Of a stretch of DNA of 64,000 nt, positions 8,720 through 17,580 are shown piece by piece. The notes beneath the pieces are model-generated. The model was given only the letters and a program-made list of their open reading frames with translations, had not been told where the DNA came from and ran no database searches. The position numbers and the translations under genes were made by a program. This DNA comes from Aquabacter sp040755535 (GTDB taxonomy: Bacteria > Pseudomonadota > Alphaproteobacteria > Rhizobiales > Xanthobacteraceae). Numbering within the stretch: position 1 is the first letter of the stretch; the number at the start of each line of letters is the position of its first letter. The DNA is taken from assembly GCA_040755535.1 (NCBI GenBank), contig JBFMAV010000015.1:1-64000 (forward strand), given 5' to 3'.

Positions 8720-8750
8720 AGCCCTTCCGCTTTGGCGGGAGGGCTTTTTT
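8720..8750 (+). terminator. Intrinsic terminator after DUF3126
   Basis: An 11-bp stem (AGCCCTTCCGC at 8720-8730 with GCGGGAGGGCT at 8735-8745, one G-T pair) and a 4-nt loop run into TTTTTT. It ends the cysE-DUF3126 unit. Confidence 0.9.
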
Positions 8751-8846
8751 GTACCCGCTCTGCGGTTTGACCCGGGAGCGCCAAGCCCTCTTTCCTCCGG
8801 CGCCGCGAGGCGTTAGACCGGGTATACCGAATACATAGGTGTCCCC

Positions 8847-9623
8847 GTGTCGTTCCTGTCCTTTTCCGGCGAGCGGTTCCGCGTCGTCCTCGACGGGCCG
8901 CAGAGCGCGCCGCCGCTGGTTCTCGCGCATTCCCTTGGGACCCGCCTGGAGCTGTGGGACCCGATCGTGCCGCACCTCGCGCGGGGGTTCCGCGTCGTGC
9001 GCTATGATGCTCGCGGCCACGGAGACAGCGCCGCCCCCGACGCGGTCTATTCCATGGGCGATCTCGGCCGCGACCTCCTGAACATTCTCGACGCGCTCGA
9101 CATCGAGGCGGCCCATCTGTGCGGCCTGTCGCTGGGCGGCATGGTGGGCCAGTGGATGGCGGTGAATGCGCCGCGCCGCCTGCGCAAGATGGTGCTCGCC
9201 AACACCACCGCCCATGCCGGGCCGCCGCGCCTGTGGGAAGGGCGCATCCGCCATGTGCGCAAGTCGGGCGTCGAACCCATCGCCGACGCCGTGATCGAAA
9301 GCTGGTTCACGCCGGCCTTTCGCGCGGCCCATCCCGCGCAGGTGGCGCGGGTGCGCGCCATGATCGTCGCGACGCCCGCCAGCGGCTATATGGGCACCAG
9401 CTGCGCCATGCGGGACATGGATTTCCGCGCGGCGCTGAAGAGCGTTGCCGTGCCGGCTTTGGTCATTGTCGGCCAGCAGGATCGCTCCACCCCTCCGGCC
9501 TGGGGCGACCTGATCGCCGCGCACCTGCCCGGCGCGCGGCGGGCCGAATTGGAGTGCGGCCATATGTCGGTCATCGAGCAGCCCGAGGCATTCGCGGATC
9601 TGGTTGAAGGCTTTCTGAAATAG
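8847..9623 (+). CDS. pcaD: 3-oxoadipate enol-lactonase (PcaD-like hydrolase)
   Basis: This 258-residue alpha/beta hydrolase starts at GTG 8847. It has LAHSLGTRLELWDP (oxyanion region, PcaD-like), RYDARGHGDS, the nucleophile motif LCGLSLGGMVGQW, DRSTPP with the acid, and the catalytic His in ECGHMSVIEQPE. These match 3-oxoadipate enol-lactonase, which hydrolyses beta-ketoadipate enol-lactone to 3-oxoadipate in the protocatechuate/catechol branch. No other pca gene is nearby, so the annotation rests on family resemblance; a related lactonase or esterase is possible. Confidence 0.78.
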   Translation: MSFLSFSGERFRVVLDGPQSAPPLVLAHSLGTRLELWDPIVPHLARGFRVVRYDARGHGDSAAPDAVYSMGDLGRDLLNILDALDIEAAHLCGLSLGGMVGQWMAVNAPRRLRKMVLANTTAHAGPPRLWEGRIRHVRKSGVEPIADAVIESWFTPAFRAAHPAQVARVRAMIVATPASGYMGTSCAMRDMDFRAALKSVAVPALVIVGQQDRSTPPAWGDLIAAHLPGARRAELECGHMSVIEQPEAFADLVEGFLK

Positions 9624-9707
9624 CTGATCGCCATTGTAACCGACATGCGATTGACGCTGAATGCAGTCTATTGCGCTGCGGAATATCGGCGGGAGGCGGG
9701 GACGATC

Positions 9708-10901
9708 ATGGCGGGACAAGAAAAGAGCGGCTCGGCGGCACATGCGGAGGGCGCGCACGGCGGCCATGGGCACGACGCACCCTCCCATCAGGGCCACGCC
9801 CATCATGATCACGACCCTGCCGGGCATGAGGGCCACAGTCACAAGGCGCACGATCACAAGTCTCACGATCATGAGGCCAAAAAAGCCAAGGCCAAAGATA
9901 CCGAGGCTCAGAAGGGAAAGGTCGAGGCCCACGACCATTCCGGCCATGATCATGCGGGGCACGACCACGCCCACGACGCCCATGGCGGCCATTCCCACGG
10001 CCATGGCGGGCATGATCACGCCCATGCCATGCCGAAATCCCTGCGGGCCTTCGCCATCGGCGCCTCGGTCAATTTCGGCTTCGTTCTGATCGAGGCCGGC
10101 TTCGGCTTCTTCTCCGGCTCGCTCGCCTTGCTGGCGGACGCGGGTCACAATCTGTCCGATGTCCTCGGCTTGCTGCTCGCCTGGGCGGCGGCCTGGCTGT
10201 CGCAGCGCCCGCCCTCCGCCAAGCGCACCTTCGGCCTTGGCCGCTCCTCCATCCTCGCGGCCTTGGCGAACGCCATCATTCTGCTGGTGGGCACCGGCGG
10301 CATCATCGTGGAGGCCATTTCACGCTTCGACAGTCCCGAGCCCATCGAGACCGGCATCGTGATGATCGTCGCGCTGATCGGCATCGGCGTGAATTTCGGC
10401 ACGGCGATGCTGTTCATGGCCGACCGCAAGGAAGACCTGAACGTGCGCGGCGCCTTCGTCCATCTGGTGGCGGATGCTGCCGTGTCGCTCGGAGTGGTGA
10501 TCGCGGCCGGCGTCATCGCGCTGACCGGGTGGCTGTGGCTCGATCCGGTGGTGAGCCTTGCCATCGCGGCGGCCATCATTCTCGGCACCTGGGGCCTGTT
10601 CCGCGACAGCGTGGACATGGCCATGGACGCGGTGCCCGCCGGCATCGACGCGGAGGCGGTGCGGTCCTATCTCGCCGCCCGCCCCGGCGTCACCGAGGTG
10701 CACGATCTTCACATCTGGGCGCTCTCCACCACGGAAAATGCGCTGACCGCCCATCTGGTGCGCCCCGGCGCGAGCCTGGACGACGCCTTCCTCATGCAGA
10801 CGGCGGACGAATTGCGGGCGACGTTCCGCATCGGCCATGCCGCCATCCAGGTGGAGGCGGGCGAGGTGCCCTGCCGCCTCGCCCCTGTCCATGTGGTGTG
10901 A
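9708..10901 (+). CDS. Cation diffusion facilitator with long His-rich N terminus
   Basis: This 397-residue CDF transporter exports divalent metals (Zn, Co or similar) in exchange for protons. The first ~107 residues contain about 30 His, mostly as HDH, HGH and HSH clusters, split by a Lys-rich spacer. The membrane part has six helices. The metal-site HxxxD motifs are HNLSD in TM2 and HLVAD in TM5. A cytosolic C-terminal domain (VRSYLAARPGVTEVHDLHIW) follows. The start at ATG 9708 follows a strong GGGAGGCGGGG. The sequence is closest to the CzcD/ZitB group; zinc is the likeliest substrate, but cobalt, nickel or cadmium cannot be excluded. Confidence 0.92.
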   Translation: MAGQEKSGSAAHAEGAHGGHGHDAPSHQGHAHHDHDPAGHEGHSHKAHDHKSHDHEAKKAKAKDTEAQKGKVEAHDHSGHDHAGHDHAHDAHGGHSHGHGGHDHAHAMPKSLRAFAIGASVNFGFVLIEAGFGFFSGSLALLADAGHNLSDVLGLLLAWAAAWLSQRPPSAKRTFGLGRSSILAALANAIILLVGTGGIIVEAISRFDSPEPIETGIVMIVALIGIGVNFGTAMLFMADRKEDLNVRGAFVHLVADAAVSLGVVIAAGVIALTGWLWLDPVVSLAIAAAIILGTWGLFRDSVDMAMDAVPAGIDAEAVRSYLAARPGVTEVHDLHIWALSTTENALTAHLVRPGASLDDAFLMQTADELRATFRIGHAAIQVEAGEVPCRLAPVHVV

Positions 10902-10952
10902 CGCGCGTGCCGGCCGCGCCGTCGCCGCCTGATCTCTACAGGTGCCGCTGAC

Positions 10953-11186
10953 TCAGGCGGCCTTGACCGGCGCCAGCCCCTTCAGGGCCTCCAGGGCGAT
11001 GGGGGAGAGCCCTTCGCCGCCGCGCGCGATGTGCTCGGCGATGCCGGCGCGCATGCGCGGGTCCCAGAATTTCTGGATGTGCTCGCGCGTGCCGGCCACG
11101 GCCGTGTCTTGGGGCTGCGTCGCGAAGAAGGTGGCGATCTGGTTCGCCATATAGACGAGGCGGTCGTTGGTGGTCTTATGCGACAT
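10953..11186 (-). CDS. fdsD: Formate dehydrogenase delta subunit FdsD
   Basis: This 77-residue protein matches the small delta subunit of the NAD-dependent soluble formate dehydrogenase (RLVYMANQIATFFATQP, then HIQKFWDPRMRAGIAEHI). It is the last gene of the fds operon and its start overlaps the fdhD stop by 11 nt, indicating translational coupling. FdsD is thought to help stability or assembly of the complex. The start at 11186 gives the family length; an upstream in-frame start would run back into fdhD. Confidence 0.9.
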   Translation of the reverse strand: MSHKTTNDRLVYMANQIATFFATQPQDTAVAGTREHIQKFWDPRMRAGIAEHIARGGEGLSPIALEALKGLAPVKAA

Positions 11187-12030
11187 GGCTCTGCCGTGAG
11201 GGTTCGTCCGGCGCGATGCGACCGGGATGGGTGAAGAGTTCAAATCCGTCCGCCCGGACAATGGCGGCAAGCGTGATGCCGGCAGCATCCGCCGTGCGGA
11301 CCGCGAGCGAGGTGGGGGCGGAGACGGCGGCGAGGATGCCGACCCCGAGCACGGCGGCTTTCTGGACCATTTCGATGGAGACGCGGCTGGTCAGCAGCAG
11401 CGCGCCCCGCGCAGGGGCCGCATCCAGCCTCGCCACCTTGCCCACGAGCTTGTCCAGGGCATTGTGGCGGCCCACATCCTCGCAGACAGCCAGGAGGCCA
11501 AGCCCGGGCTCGAAATAGCCGGCGGCATGCACTGCGCGGGTCTCGTGATTGAGCGCCTGGGCCGGACCCAAGAGCGCCATGGCCGCCAGCAAGTCCTGCG
11601 GGCACAAACGCGCCTGCGAGGTCACCAGGGCGGCGGGCTTCACCGCCTCCGCGAGGCTCTCCACGCCGCACAGGCCGCAGCCGGTCGGCCCCGCCAGATG
11701 ACGGCGGCGCGCGGTGAGGTTGGCCATCTTCTCCGGCGCGATCCACATGCGCGCCTCGATGCCGTCCTCCACCGCGATCACGTCGAGGGAGAGAATGTCC
11801 GCGGCGCCGGTGATGATGCCTTCGGTGAGCGAAAAGCCGAGCGCGAAGTCGGCGATGTCCAGCGGCGTCGCCATCATCACCGCATGGGTGGTGCCGTTGT
11901 AGGTGAGGGCGACGGGCGTCTCTTCCGGCACGGCCCGCTCGCCGCGCGTGGTCGCGCCGTCCTTCCACGCCTCGCGGGCGAGGCGGCGGACGGGCGGGGG
12001 AAAGTCCGGGATGGCGGGGTCGTCAGTCAT
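11176..12030 (-). CDS. fdhD: Formate dehydrogenase accessory sulfurtransferase FdhD/FdsC
   Basis: This 284-residue protein carries the FdhD core: PVALTYNGTTHAVMMATP, LGFSLTEGII, and the redox motif GPTGCGLCGVES with CxxC. FdhD transfers sulfur to the molybdenum-bis-MGD cofactor before insertion into formate dehydrogenase; in fds operons it is called FdsC. LVGKVARLD and LLLTSRVSIEMVQKAAVLG further match the family. It lies between fdsA (248 nt upstream, across REP-like hairpins) and fdsD (overlapping). Confidence 0.93.
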   Translation of the reverse strand: MTDDPAIPDFPPPVRRLAREAWKDGATTRGERAVPEETPVALTYNGTTHAVMMATPLDIADFALGFSLTEGIITGAADILSLDVIAVEDGIEARMWIAPEKMANLTARRRHLAGPTGCGLCGVESLAEAVKPAALVTSQARLCPQDLLAAMALLGPAQALNHETRAVHAAGYFEPGLGLLAVCEDVGRHNALDKLVGKVARLDAAPARGALLLTSRVSIEMVQKAAVLGVGILAAVSAPTSLAVRTADAAGITLAAIVRADGFELFTHPGRIAPDEPSRQSHVA

Positions 12031-12118
12031 GGCGCGTACCGGCGAGGGATGATCCCTTCAAGGTCGTGCGGGCGGAGGGAGAGTTCAAGCAGGTTCTGGC
12101 CTTAGTCGCCCGCCAAAG

Positions 12119-12231
12119 TCCCCTCTCCCGCTTGCGGGGGAGGGTGAGGGAGGGGACACTCAAGCGGAGCGGCATTTGAAGACCTTGATGGGGCGCTCCA
12201 TTTCCCCCTCCCCCGCCAGCGGGAGAGGGAG
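12119..12231. repeat. Pair of REP-like hairpins in inverted orientation
   Basis: Two near-complementary palindromic units lie in the fdsA-fdhD gap. The first (about 12119-12145) has CCCTCTCCCGC-ttgc-GGGGGAGGG. The second (about 12201-12231) has CCCTCCCCCGC-ca-GCGGGAGAGGG and reads like the reverse complement of the first. This BIME-like arrangement resembles dispersed intergenic repeats common in rhizobial genomes. It could buffer expression between fdsA and the maturation genes. Only one copy pair is in the window, so dispersal is inferred. Confidence 0.65.
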
Positions 12232-12278
12232 TGCGTCGCCCTTGTGGGAGAGCGGCGGCATGACCGCGGGTCCCCCGC

Positions 12279-15110
12279 TCACTCGGCCGCGATGCGGCGG
12301 CTCTCGCGGGACAGGCGCTCATATTCCTCCTGCCAGTCGGTCGGACCGTTGGAGGGCGAGACCTGCACGGCCGTCACCTTGTATTCCGGGCAGTTCGTGG
12401 CCCAGTCGGAATAGTCGGTGGTCACCACGTTCGCCTGGGTCACCGGATGGTGGAAGGTGGTGTAGACCACGCCCGGCTGCATGCGCTCGCTGATGACCGC
12501 ACGCAGCGAGGTCGAGCCGGCGCGGCTGTCGAGGCGCACGAAGTCGCCATCGCGGATGCCCCGGTTCTCCGCATCGTGCGGGTGGATCTCCAGCACGTCC
12601 TCCGCATGCCAGGCCACATTCTCCGTGCGGCGCGTCTGGGCGCCCACATTGTATTGGGAGAGGATGCGTCCGGTGGTCAGCAGCAGCGGGAAGCGCGGGC
12701 CGGTCCGCTCGTCGGTCGGCACATATTCGGTCAGGACGAACTTGCCCTTGCCGCGCACGAAGCCGCCGATATGCATGATGGGGGTGCCTTCCGGCGCCTT
12801 GTCGTTGCAGGGCCACTGCACCGAGCCCATCTCGTCCAGCTTCTTGTAGGAGACGCCGGCGAAGGAGGGGGTGAGGCGGGCGATCTCGTCCATGATCTCG
12901 CCGGGATGGGCATAGTCCATCTCATAGCCCAGCGCCTTGGCGAGCATCATGGTGACTTCCCAGTCCGCATAGCCGTTCTTGGGCGCCATCACCTTGCGCA
13001 CGCGCTGGATGCGGCGCTCGGCATTGGTGAAGGTGCCGTCCTTCTCCAGGAAGGAGCAGCCCGGCAGGAAGACGTGGGCGTAATTGGCGGTCTCGTTCAG
13101 GAACAGGTCCTGCACCACCAGGCATTCCAGCGCGCCGAGGCCGGCCGAGACATGCTTGGTGTCGGGGTCGGACTGAAGAATGTCCTCGCCCTGCACATAC
13201 ATGCCCTTGAAGGTGCCATCGACCGCCGCGTCGAACATGTTGGGGATGCGCAGGCCCGGCTCGTCATCGAGCGTCACGCCCCACAGCGCCTCGAAGGCGG
13301 AGCGGGTGGCATCGTCCGAAATGTGGCGGTAGCCCGGCAGTTCGTGCGGGAACGAGCCCATGTCGCACGAGCCCTGCACGTTGTTCTGGCCGCGCAGCGG
13401 GTTCACGCCCACGCCCTTGCGGCCGACATTGCCGGTGGCCATGGCGAGGTTGGCGATGGCCATGACGGTGGTGGAGCCCTGGGAATGCTCCGTCACGCCG
13501 AGGCCGTAATAGATGGCCGCGTTGCCGCCCGTGGCATAGAGGCGGGCCGCGCCGCGCAGAGCCTTGGGATCGACGCCGGTGTATTTCTCGATGGCCTCCG
13601 GGCTGTGGCGCTCGTCGGCGACGAAGGCAGCCCAATCCTGGAATTCGTCCCAGTCGCACCGCTCGCGCACGAAGGCTTCGTTCACCAGGCCCTCGGTGAC
13701 GATCACATGGGCCAGCGCCGTGACGATGGCGACATTGGTGCCCGGCCGCAGGGGCAAATGATAGTCGGCGGTCACATGGGGCGTGCGCACGAGGTCGATC
13801 TTGCGCGGATCGACGACGATCAGCTTCGCGCCCTGGCGCAGCCGCTTCTTCATGCGCGAGCCGAACACCGGGTGGCCGTCCGTGGGGTTGGCGCCGATGA
13901 CGAGGATGACATCGCTGTCTTCGACGGAATCGAAGTCCTGCGTGCCCGCCGAGGTGCCATAGGTCTGGGACAGGCCATAGCCGGTGGGCGAGTGGCAGAC
14001 GCGGGCGCAGGTGTCGACATTGTTGTTGCCGAAGGCGCCGCGGATCAGCTTCTGGACCAGATAGGTCTCTTCATTGGTGCAGCGCGAGGAGGTGATGCCG
14101 CCCACCGAGCGGCGGCCATATTTCTCCTGGATGCGCTTGAACTCGGAGGCGGCGTATTGGATCGCCTCCTCATAGCTCACTTCCTTCCACGGCTCGTGGA
14201 TGGAGGAGCGGATCATGGGCTTCAGGATGCGGTCCTTATGGGTCGCATAGCCATAGGCGAAGCGGCCCTTCACGCAGCTGTGGCCGCGGTTCGCCTTGCC
14301 GTCCTTGTAGGGCACCATGCGCACCAGCTCGTCGCCGCGCATCTCGGCCTTGAAGGTGCAGCCGACGCCGCAATAGGCGCAGGTGGTGACCAGCGAATGC
14401 TCGGGCGTGCCGATGTCGAACATCGCCTTTTCATTCAGCGTCGCCGTGGGGCAGGCCTGGACGCAGGCGCCGCAGGAGACGCATTCGGAGGAGAGGAAGC
14501 TCTCATCCATGCCCGGCGACACGCGCGAGCCGAAGCCGCGCCCGGAAATGGTCAGCGCGAAAGTGCCCTGCACTTCCTCGCAGGCGCGCACGCAACGATT
14601 GCAGACAATGCACTTCGACTTTTCATAGGTGAAATAGGGGTTGGATTCGTCCTTCCCCATCTTGATGTGGTTCTCGCCCTCATAGCCGTAGCGCACTTCC
14701 CGCAGGCCGACGACGCCGGCCATGTCCTGAAGCTCGCAATCGCCATTGGCCGAGCAGGTCAGGCAGTCCAGCGGGTGGTCGGAGATGTAAAGCTCCATCA
14801 CGCCCTTGCGGATCTGCTTCAGCCGCTCGGTCTGGGTCTTCACAACCATGCCGTCCATGACGGGCGTGGTGCAGGAGGCCGGCGTGCCGGCGCGACCCTC
14901 GATTTCCACCAGGCAGAGGCGGCAGGAGCCGAACGCCTCCAGCATGTCGGACGCGCACAGCTTGGGGATCTGGTTTCCCACCTCCATGGCGGCGCGCATG
15001 ATGGAGGTGCCTTCCGCCACCTCGACCTTCATGCCGTCAATCACCAGGGAGACGATCTTCTCCGACTTGGAGGCCGGGGTGCCGTAGTCGATTTCGTGGA
15101 TGAGAGACAT
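12279..15110 (-). CDS. fdsA: NAD-dependent formate dehydrogenase alpha subunit FdsA
   Basis: This 943-residue catalytic subunit oxidises formate to CO2 at a molybdenum-bis-MGD centre. In order: an N-terminal 2Fe-2S ferredoxin-like domain (FGSCRLCLVEIEG), a His/Cys 4Fe-4S site (DHPLDCLTCSANGDCELQ), two 4Fe-4S clusters (CIVCNRCVRACEE and CVSCGACVQACP), and a Mo domain opening with CAYCGVGC. The Mo ligand region is NVDTCARVCHSPT, so Cys rather than selenocysteine. A molydopterin-dinucleotide-binding domain closes the protein (about 830-925). Together with FdsB and FdsG it resembles the NADH-dehydrogenase module of complex I. It is the third gene of fdsGBA-fdhD-fdsD. Confidence 0.97.
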   Translation of the reverse strand: MSLIHEIDYGTPASKSEKIVSLVIDGMKVEVAEGTSIMRAAMEVGNQIPKLCASDMLEAFGSCRLCLVEIEGRAGTPASCTTPVMDGMVVKTQTERLKQIRKGVMELYISDHPLDCLTCSANGDCELQDMAGVVGLREVRYGYEGENHIKMGKDESNPYFTYEKSKCIVCNRCVRACEEVQGTFALTISGRGFGSRVSPGMDESFLSSECVSCGACVQACPTATLNEKAMFDIGTPEHSLVTTCAYCGVGCTFKAEMRGDELVRMVPYKDGKANRGHSCVKGRFAYGYATHKDRILKPMIRSSIHEPWKEVSYEEAIQYAASEFKRIQEKYGRRSVGGITSSRCTNEETYLVQKLIRGAFGNNNVDTCARVCHSPTGYGLSQTYGTSAGTQDFDSVEDSDVILVIGANPTDGHPVFGSRMKKRLRQGAKLIVVDPRKIDLVRTPHVTADYHLPLRPGTNVAIVTALAHVIVTEGLVNEAFVRERCDWDEFQDWAAFVADERHSPEAIEKYTGVDPKALRGAARLYATGGNAAIYYGLGVTEHSQGSTTVMAIANLAMATGNVGRKGVGVNPLRGQNNVQGSCDMGSFPHELPGYRHISDDATRSAFEALWGVTLDDEPGLRIPNMFDAAVDGTFKGMYVQGEDILQSDPDTKHVSAGLGALECLVVQDLFLNETANYAHVFLPGCSFLEKDGTFTNAERRIQRVRKVMAPKNGYADWEVTMMLAKALGYEMDYAHPGEIMDEIARLTPSFAGVSYKKLDEMGSVQWPCNDKAPEGTPIMHIGGFVRGKGKFVLTEYVPTDERTGPRFPLLLTTGRILSQYNVGAQTRRTENVAWHAEDVLEIHPHDAENRGIRDGDFVRLDSRAGSTSLRAVISERMQPGVVYTTFHHPVTQANVVTTDYSDWATNCPEYKVTAVQVSPSNGPTDWQEEYERLSRESRRIAAE

Positions 15111-15120
15111 GGCGTTCCTC

Positions 15121-16683
15121 CTATTCGGCGGCTGCGGGCAGGCGGGGCGCCGCGCCGAAGTCTTCGGGGAAATGGGTGAGCGCGCTGATGACCGGGTAGG
15201 GCGTGAAGCCCCCGAGGGCGCACAGCGAACCGAGCTTCATGGTCTGGCAAAGGTCGGTGAGGATGGCGAGGTTGGCCTCGCGCCGCTCGCCGGCAATGAT
15301 CTTGTCCAGGGTTTCCTTGCCGCGCGTGGAGCCGATGCGGCAGGGGGTGCACTTGCCGCAGCTCTCATGAGCGCAGAATTCCATGGCGAAGCGCGCCATG
15401 TGGGCCATGTCGGCGGTGTCGTCGAACACCACGATGCCGCCATGGCCGATCAGCGCGTCCTTGGCCGCGAACGCCTCATAGTCGAACGGCGTGTCGAACT
15501 GGGAGATGGGCAGATAGGCGCCGAGCGGGCCGCCGGCCTGCACCGCCTTCACCGGGCGGCCGGAGGCGGTGCCCCCGCCGATGTCATAGACGAGTTCGCC
15601 GAGCGGGATGCCGAAGGCGGTCTCGAACAGGCCGCCAAACTTGATGTTGCCGGCGAGCTGGATGGGCATGGTGCCGCGCGAGCGCCCCATGCCGAAGTCG
15701 CGATAGAAGGCGCCGCCCTTCTCCAGGATGACGGGGACGGTGGCGAGCGAGATCAGGTTGTTGATGACGGTGGGCTTCTGGAACAGGCCCTTGATGGCCG
15801 GGAGCGGCGGCTTGGCGCGCACCACGCCGCGCTTGCCCTCCAGGCTTTCCAGCAAGGCGGTTTCCTCGCCGCACACATAGGCGCCGGCGCCCATGCGCAT
15901 TTCCATGTCGAAGGCGAGGCCCGAGCCGAGGATATTGTCGCCCAGCAGCCCCGCCTTGCGGGCGAGGGCAATGGCCTTTTCCATCACCACCAGGGAGAGG
16001 GGATATTCCGAGCGGCAATAGACATAGCCCTTGGTGGCGCCCACGGCGAGGCCGGCGATGGTCATGCCCTCGATGAGGCAGAAGGGATCCGCCTCCATGA
16101 TGAGGCGGTCGGCGAAGGTGCCGCTGTCGCCCTCGTCCGCATTGCAGACGATATATTTCTGGTCCGCCGCCGTGGCAGCCACGGTGCGCCACTTGATGCC
16201 GGTGGGAAAGCCCGCGCCGCCGCGTCCGCGCAGCCCGCTCTGGAACACCTCTTCCACGGTCGCCGCCGGGCCGATCTGGACCGCCTTGGCAAGGCCCAGA
16301 TAGCCGCCATGGGCCTTGTAATCGTCCAGAGAGAGGGGATCGATGATGCCGCAGCGCGCAAAGGTGAGGCGCGTCTGCCTCTTCAGATAGGGGATCTCGT
16401 CCACGACGCCGACGCACAGCGGGTGGGCCTTGCCCTCCATCAGGCCGGCATCGAGCAGGCCGGCGATGTCGGCCCCCTTCACGGGGCCGTAGCCGACGCG
16501 GCCGGCGGGGGTCTCCACCTCCACCAGGGGCTCCAGCCAGAACAGCCCGCGCGAGCCGTTGCGAACGATCACGGCCTCGATGCCGCGGGCGGCGAGCGCC
16601 TCGGCGAGCACGCGGGCGACGCGATCCGCCCCGCAGGCGACGGCGGTGGCGTCATTGGGAACGAAAATGCGGGGGGTGCTCAT
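15121..16683 (-). CDS. fdsB: Formate dehydrogenase beta subunit FdsB (NADH-FMN subunit)
   Basis: This 520-residue subunit carries the FMN and NAD sites and passes electrons from formate to NAD+. The N-terminal ~120 residues form a thioredoxin-like domain. Then come the NuoF-like glycine-rich GLRGRGGAGFPTG, the FMN/NADH segment VCNADEGDSGTFADR, and the 4Fe-4S motif ESCGKCTPCRIGSTRG near the C terminus. The ATG at 16683 overlaps the fdsG stop codon (ATGA), so translation is coupled. An in-frame ATG further upstream lies entirely inside fdsG and was rejected. Confidence 0.96.
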   Translation of the reverse strand: MSTPRIFVPNDATAVACGADRVARVLAEALAARGIEAVIVRNGSRGLFWLEPLVEVETPAGRVGYGPVKGADIAGLLDAGLMEGKAHPLCVGVVDEIPYLKRQTRLTFARCGIIDPLSLDDYKAHGGYLGLAKAVQIGPAATVEEVFQSGLRGRGGAGFPTGIKWRTVAATAADQKYIVCNADEGDSGTFADRLIMEADPFCLIEGMTIAGLAVGATKGYVYCRSEYPLSLVVMEKAIALARKAGLLGDNILGSGLAFDMEMRMGAGAYVCGEETALLESLEGKRGVVRAKPPLPAIKGLFQKPTVINNLISLATVPVILEKGGAFYRDFGMGRSRGTMPIQLAGNIKFGGLFETAFGIPLGELVYDIGGGTASGRPVKAVQAGGPLGAYLPISQFDTPFDYEAFAAKDALIGHGGIVVFDDTADMAHMARFAMEFCAHESCGKCTPCRIGSTRGKETLDKIIAGERREANLAILTDLCQTMKLGSLCALGGFTPYPVISALTHFPEDFGAAPRLPAAAE

Positions 16684-17159
16684 TGTCCGGCCTCCGCCGC
16701 GAATTCGTCGATGGTCTCGCGGTCGAGGCGGCCGACCAGGCGCCCGTCGATCAGGGCCGAGGGCGCGCAGGCGCACAGGCCGAGGCAGTAAATGGGCTCA
16801 AGCGTCACGCGCCCGTCGGCCGAGGTCTCGCCCATTTCAAGCCCGAGCTTCTGCTCGGCATAGGCGGTGAGCGCCTCCGACCCCATGGACTGGCACGCCT
16901 CGGCGGCGCACAGCTTGATGACATGGCGGCCCGGCGGCTCGCGGCGGAAGTCATGATAGAAGGTGACGACGCCGTGGACCTCGGCGCGCGAGAGATTAAG
17001 GCGCTCGGCGATCATCGGCACCACCGGCTCGGGCACAAAGCCGAAGGCTTCTTGGAGGGCGTGCAGAATCGGCATGGTCGCCCCCGCCATGTGGCGGTGC
17101 GCCTCGATAATCTGCCCCGCGCGTTCCGCGCTCCACGGTTCGTAAGCGGTCGCCTGCAT
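16680..17159 (-). CDS. fdsG: Formate dehydrogenase gamma subunit FdsG (2Fe-2S)
   Basis: This 159-residue NuoE-like protein holds a 2Fe-2S cluster. Its cysteine pattern is CAAEACQ in the middle and CLGLCACAPS toward the C terminus. The N-terminal helical region (ILHALQEAFGFVPE, then LNLSRAEVHGVVTFYHDF) is typical. It is the first gene of the fds operon. The start at 17159 is preceded on the minus strand by GGGGAAGCAAGGC and by a stable hairpin. Confidence 0.95.
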   Translation of the reverse strand: MQATAYEPWSAERAGQIIEAHRHMAGATMPILHALQEAFGFVPEPVVPMIAERLNLSRAEVHGVVTFYHDFRREPPGRHVIKLCAAEACQSMGSEALTAYAEQKLGLEMGETSADGRVTLEPIYCLGLCACAPSALIDGRLVGRLDRETIDEFAAEAGQ

Positions 17160-17580
17160 GCCTTGCTTCCCCGGCGGGCCTCAGGCCCGCTTTTTGTGAT
17201 CATTACAAGGAGTGTGGCATGCCACATGCGGGGATCAAGCCCGGTCCGCGGATGCTGCGATAGAACATTTCTATCGTCGGGACGGTATCGGAAGCGGCGG
17301 GTTGGCCTTTTTGTGCCGAACACGGCGGTCGGTCTGGCCTGAAACCGGCCCCAATCCCACGTTTGTGATCGGCATTCTCTATGCGCCTCGGCGTGGCGGA
17401 GGCGCATGTGTCTCCCTCGGCATGCGCTCTGAGGTTGTGGTATCGGGGCAGATAAATTTCAGATTGCAATTTCCTGGTGTATACCTCACTGTGAACTGCC
17501 TAAGGTTGTGGTTGGGGGCCGCTCCTCTCTCAGGTTGGCCTCGCGACACGCCTGCAGGCCTCACATTGGAGGACGGACAC
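17160..17580. promoter_or_regulatory. Divergent control region between fdsG and the aegerolysin gene
   Basis: This 421-nt gene-free stretch must hold the fds promoter (minus strand) and probably that of the aegerolysin gene (plus strand). It contains a hairpin GCGGGCC-tca-GGCCCGC with TTTTT (17174-17195), a perfect 14-bp palindrome TGTGGCATGCCACA (17213-17226) and a 9-bp inverted repeat ATGCGCCTC (17381-17389) with GAGGCGCAT (17399-17407). Near the aegerolysin start the base composition becomes more AT-rich. No convincing -35/-10 pair could be fixed by eye. Confidence 0.55.
17213..17226. promoter_or_regulatory. Perfect palindrome TGTGGCATGCCACA upstream of fdsG
   Basis: A 14-bp perfect palindrome lies 54 nt upstream of the fdsG start, a fitting place for an operator of the formate dehydrogenase operon. 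The cognate regulator is unknown; the LysR protein encoded at 18923-19855 is a candidate, although LysR sites usually show T-N11-A symmetry. Confidence 0.45.

Noticed and set aside
12447..15179. Very long open frame opposite fdsA
   Set aside because: It is a shadow frame produced by high GC content on the strand opposite a clear formate dehydrogenase gene.
17478..17487. GGTGTATACC near the aegerolysin gene as a further GntR site
   Set aside because: It shares only the GTATAC core with the oxalate-locus motif and lacks TACGTAA; chance is likely.
17212..17580. In-frame upstream extension of the aegerolysin gene
   Set aside because: The family N terminus MAYAQW begins at 17581; the extension has no similarity and lies in the control region.
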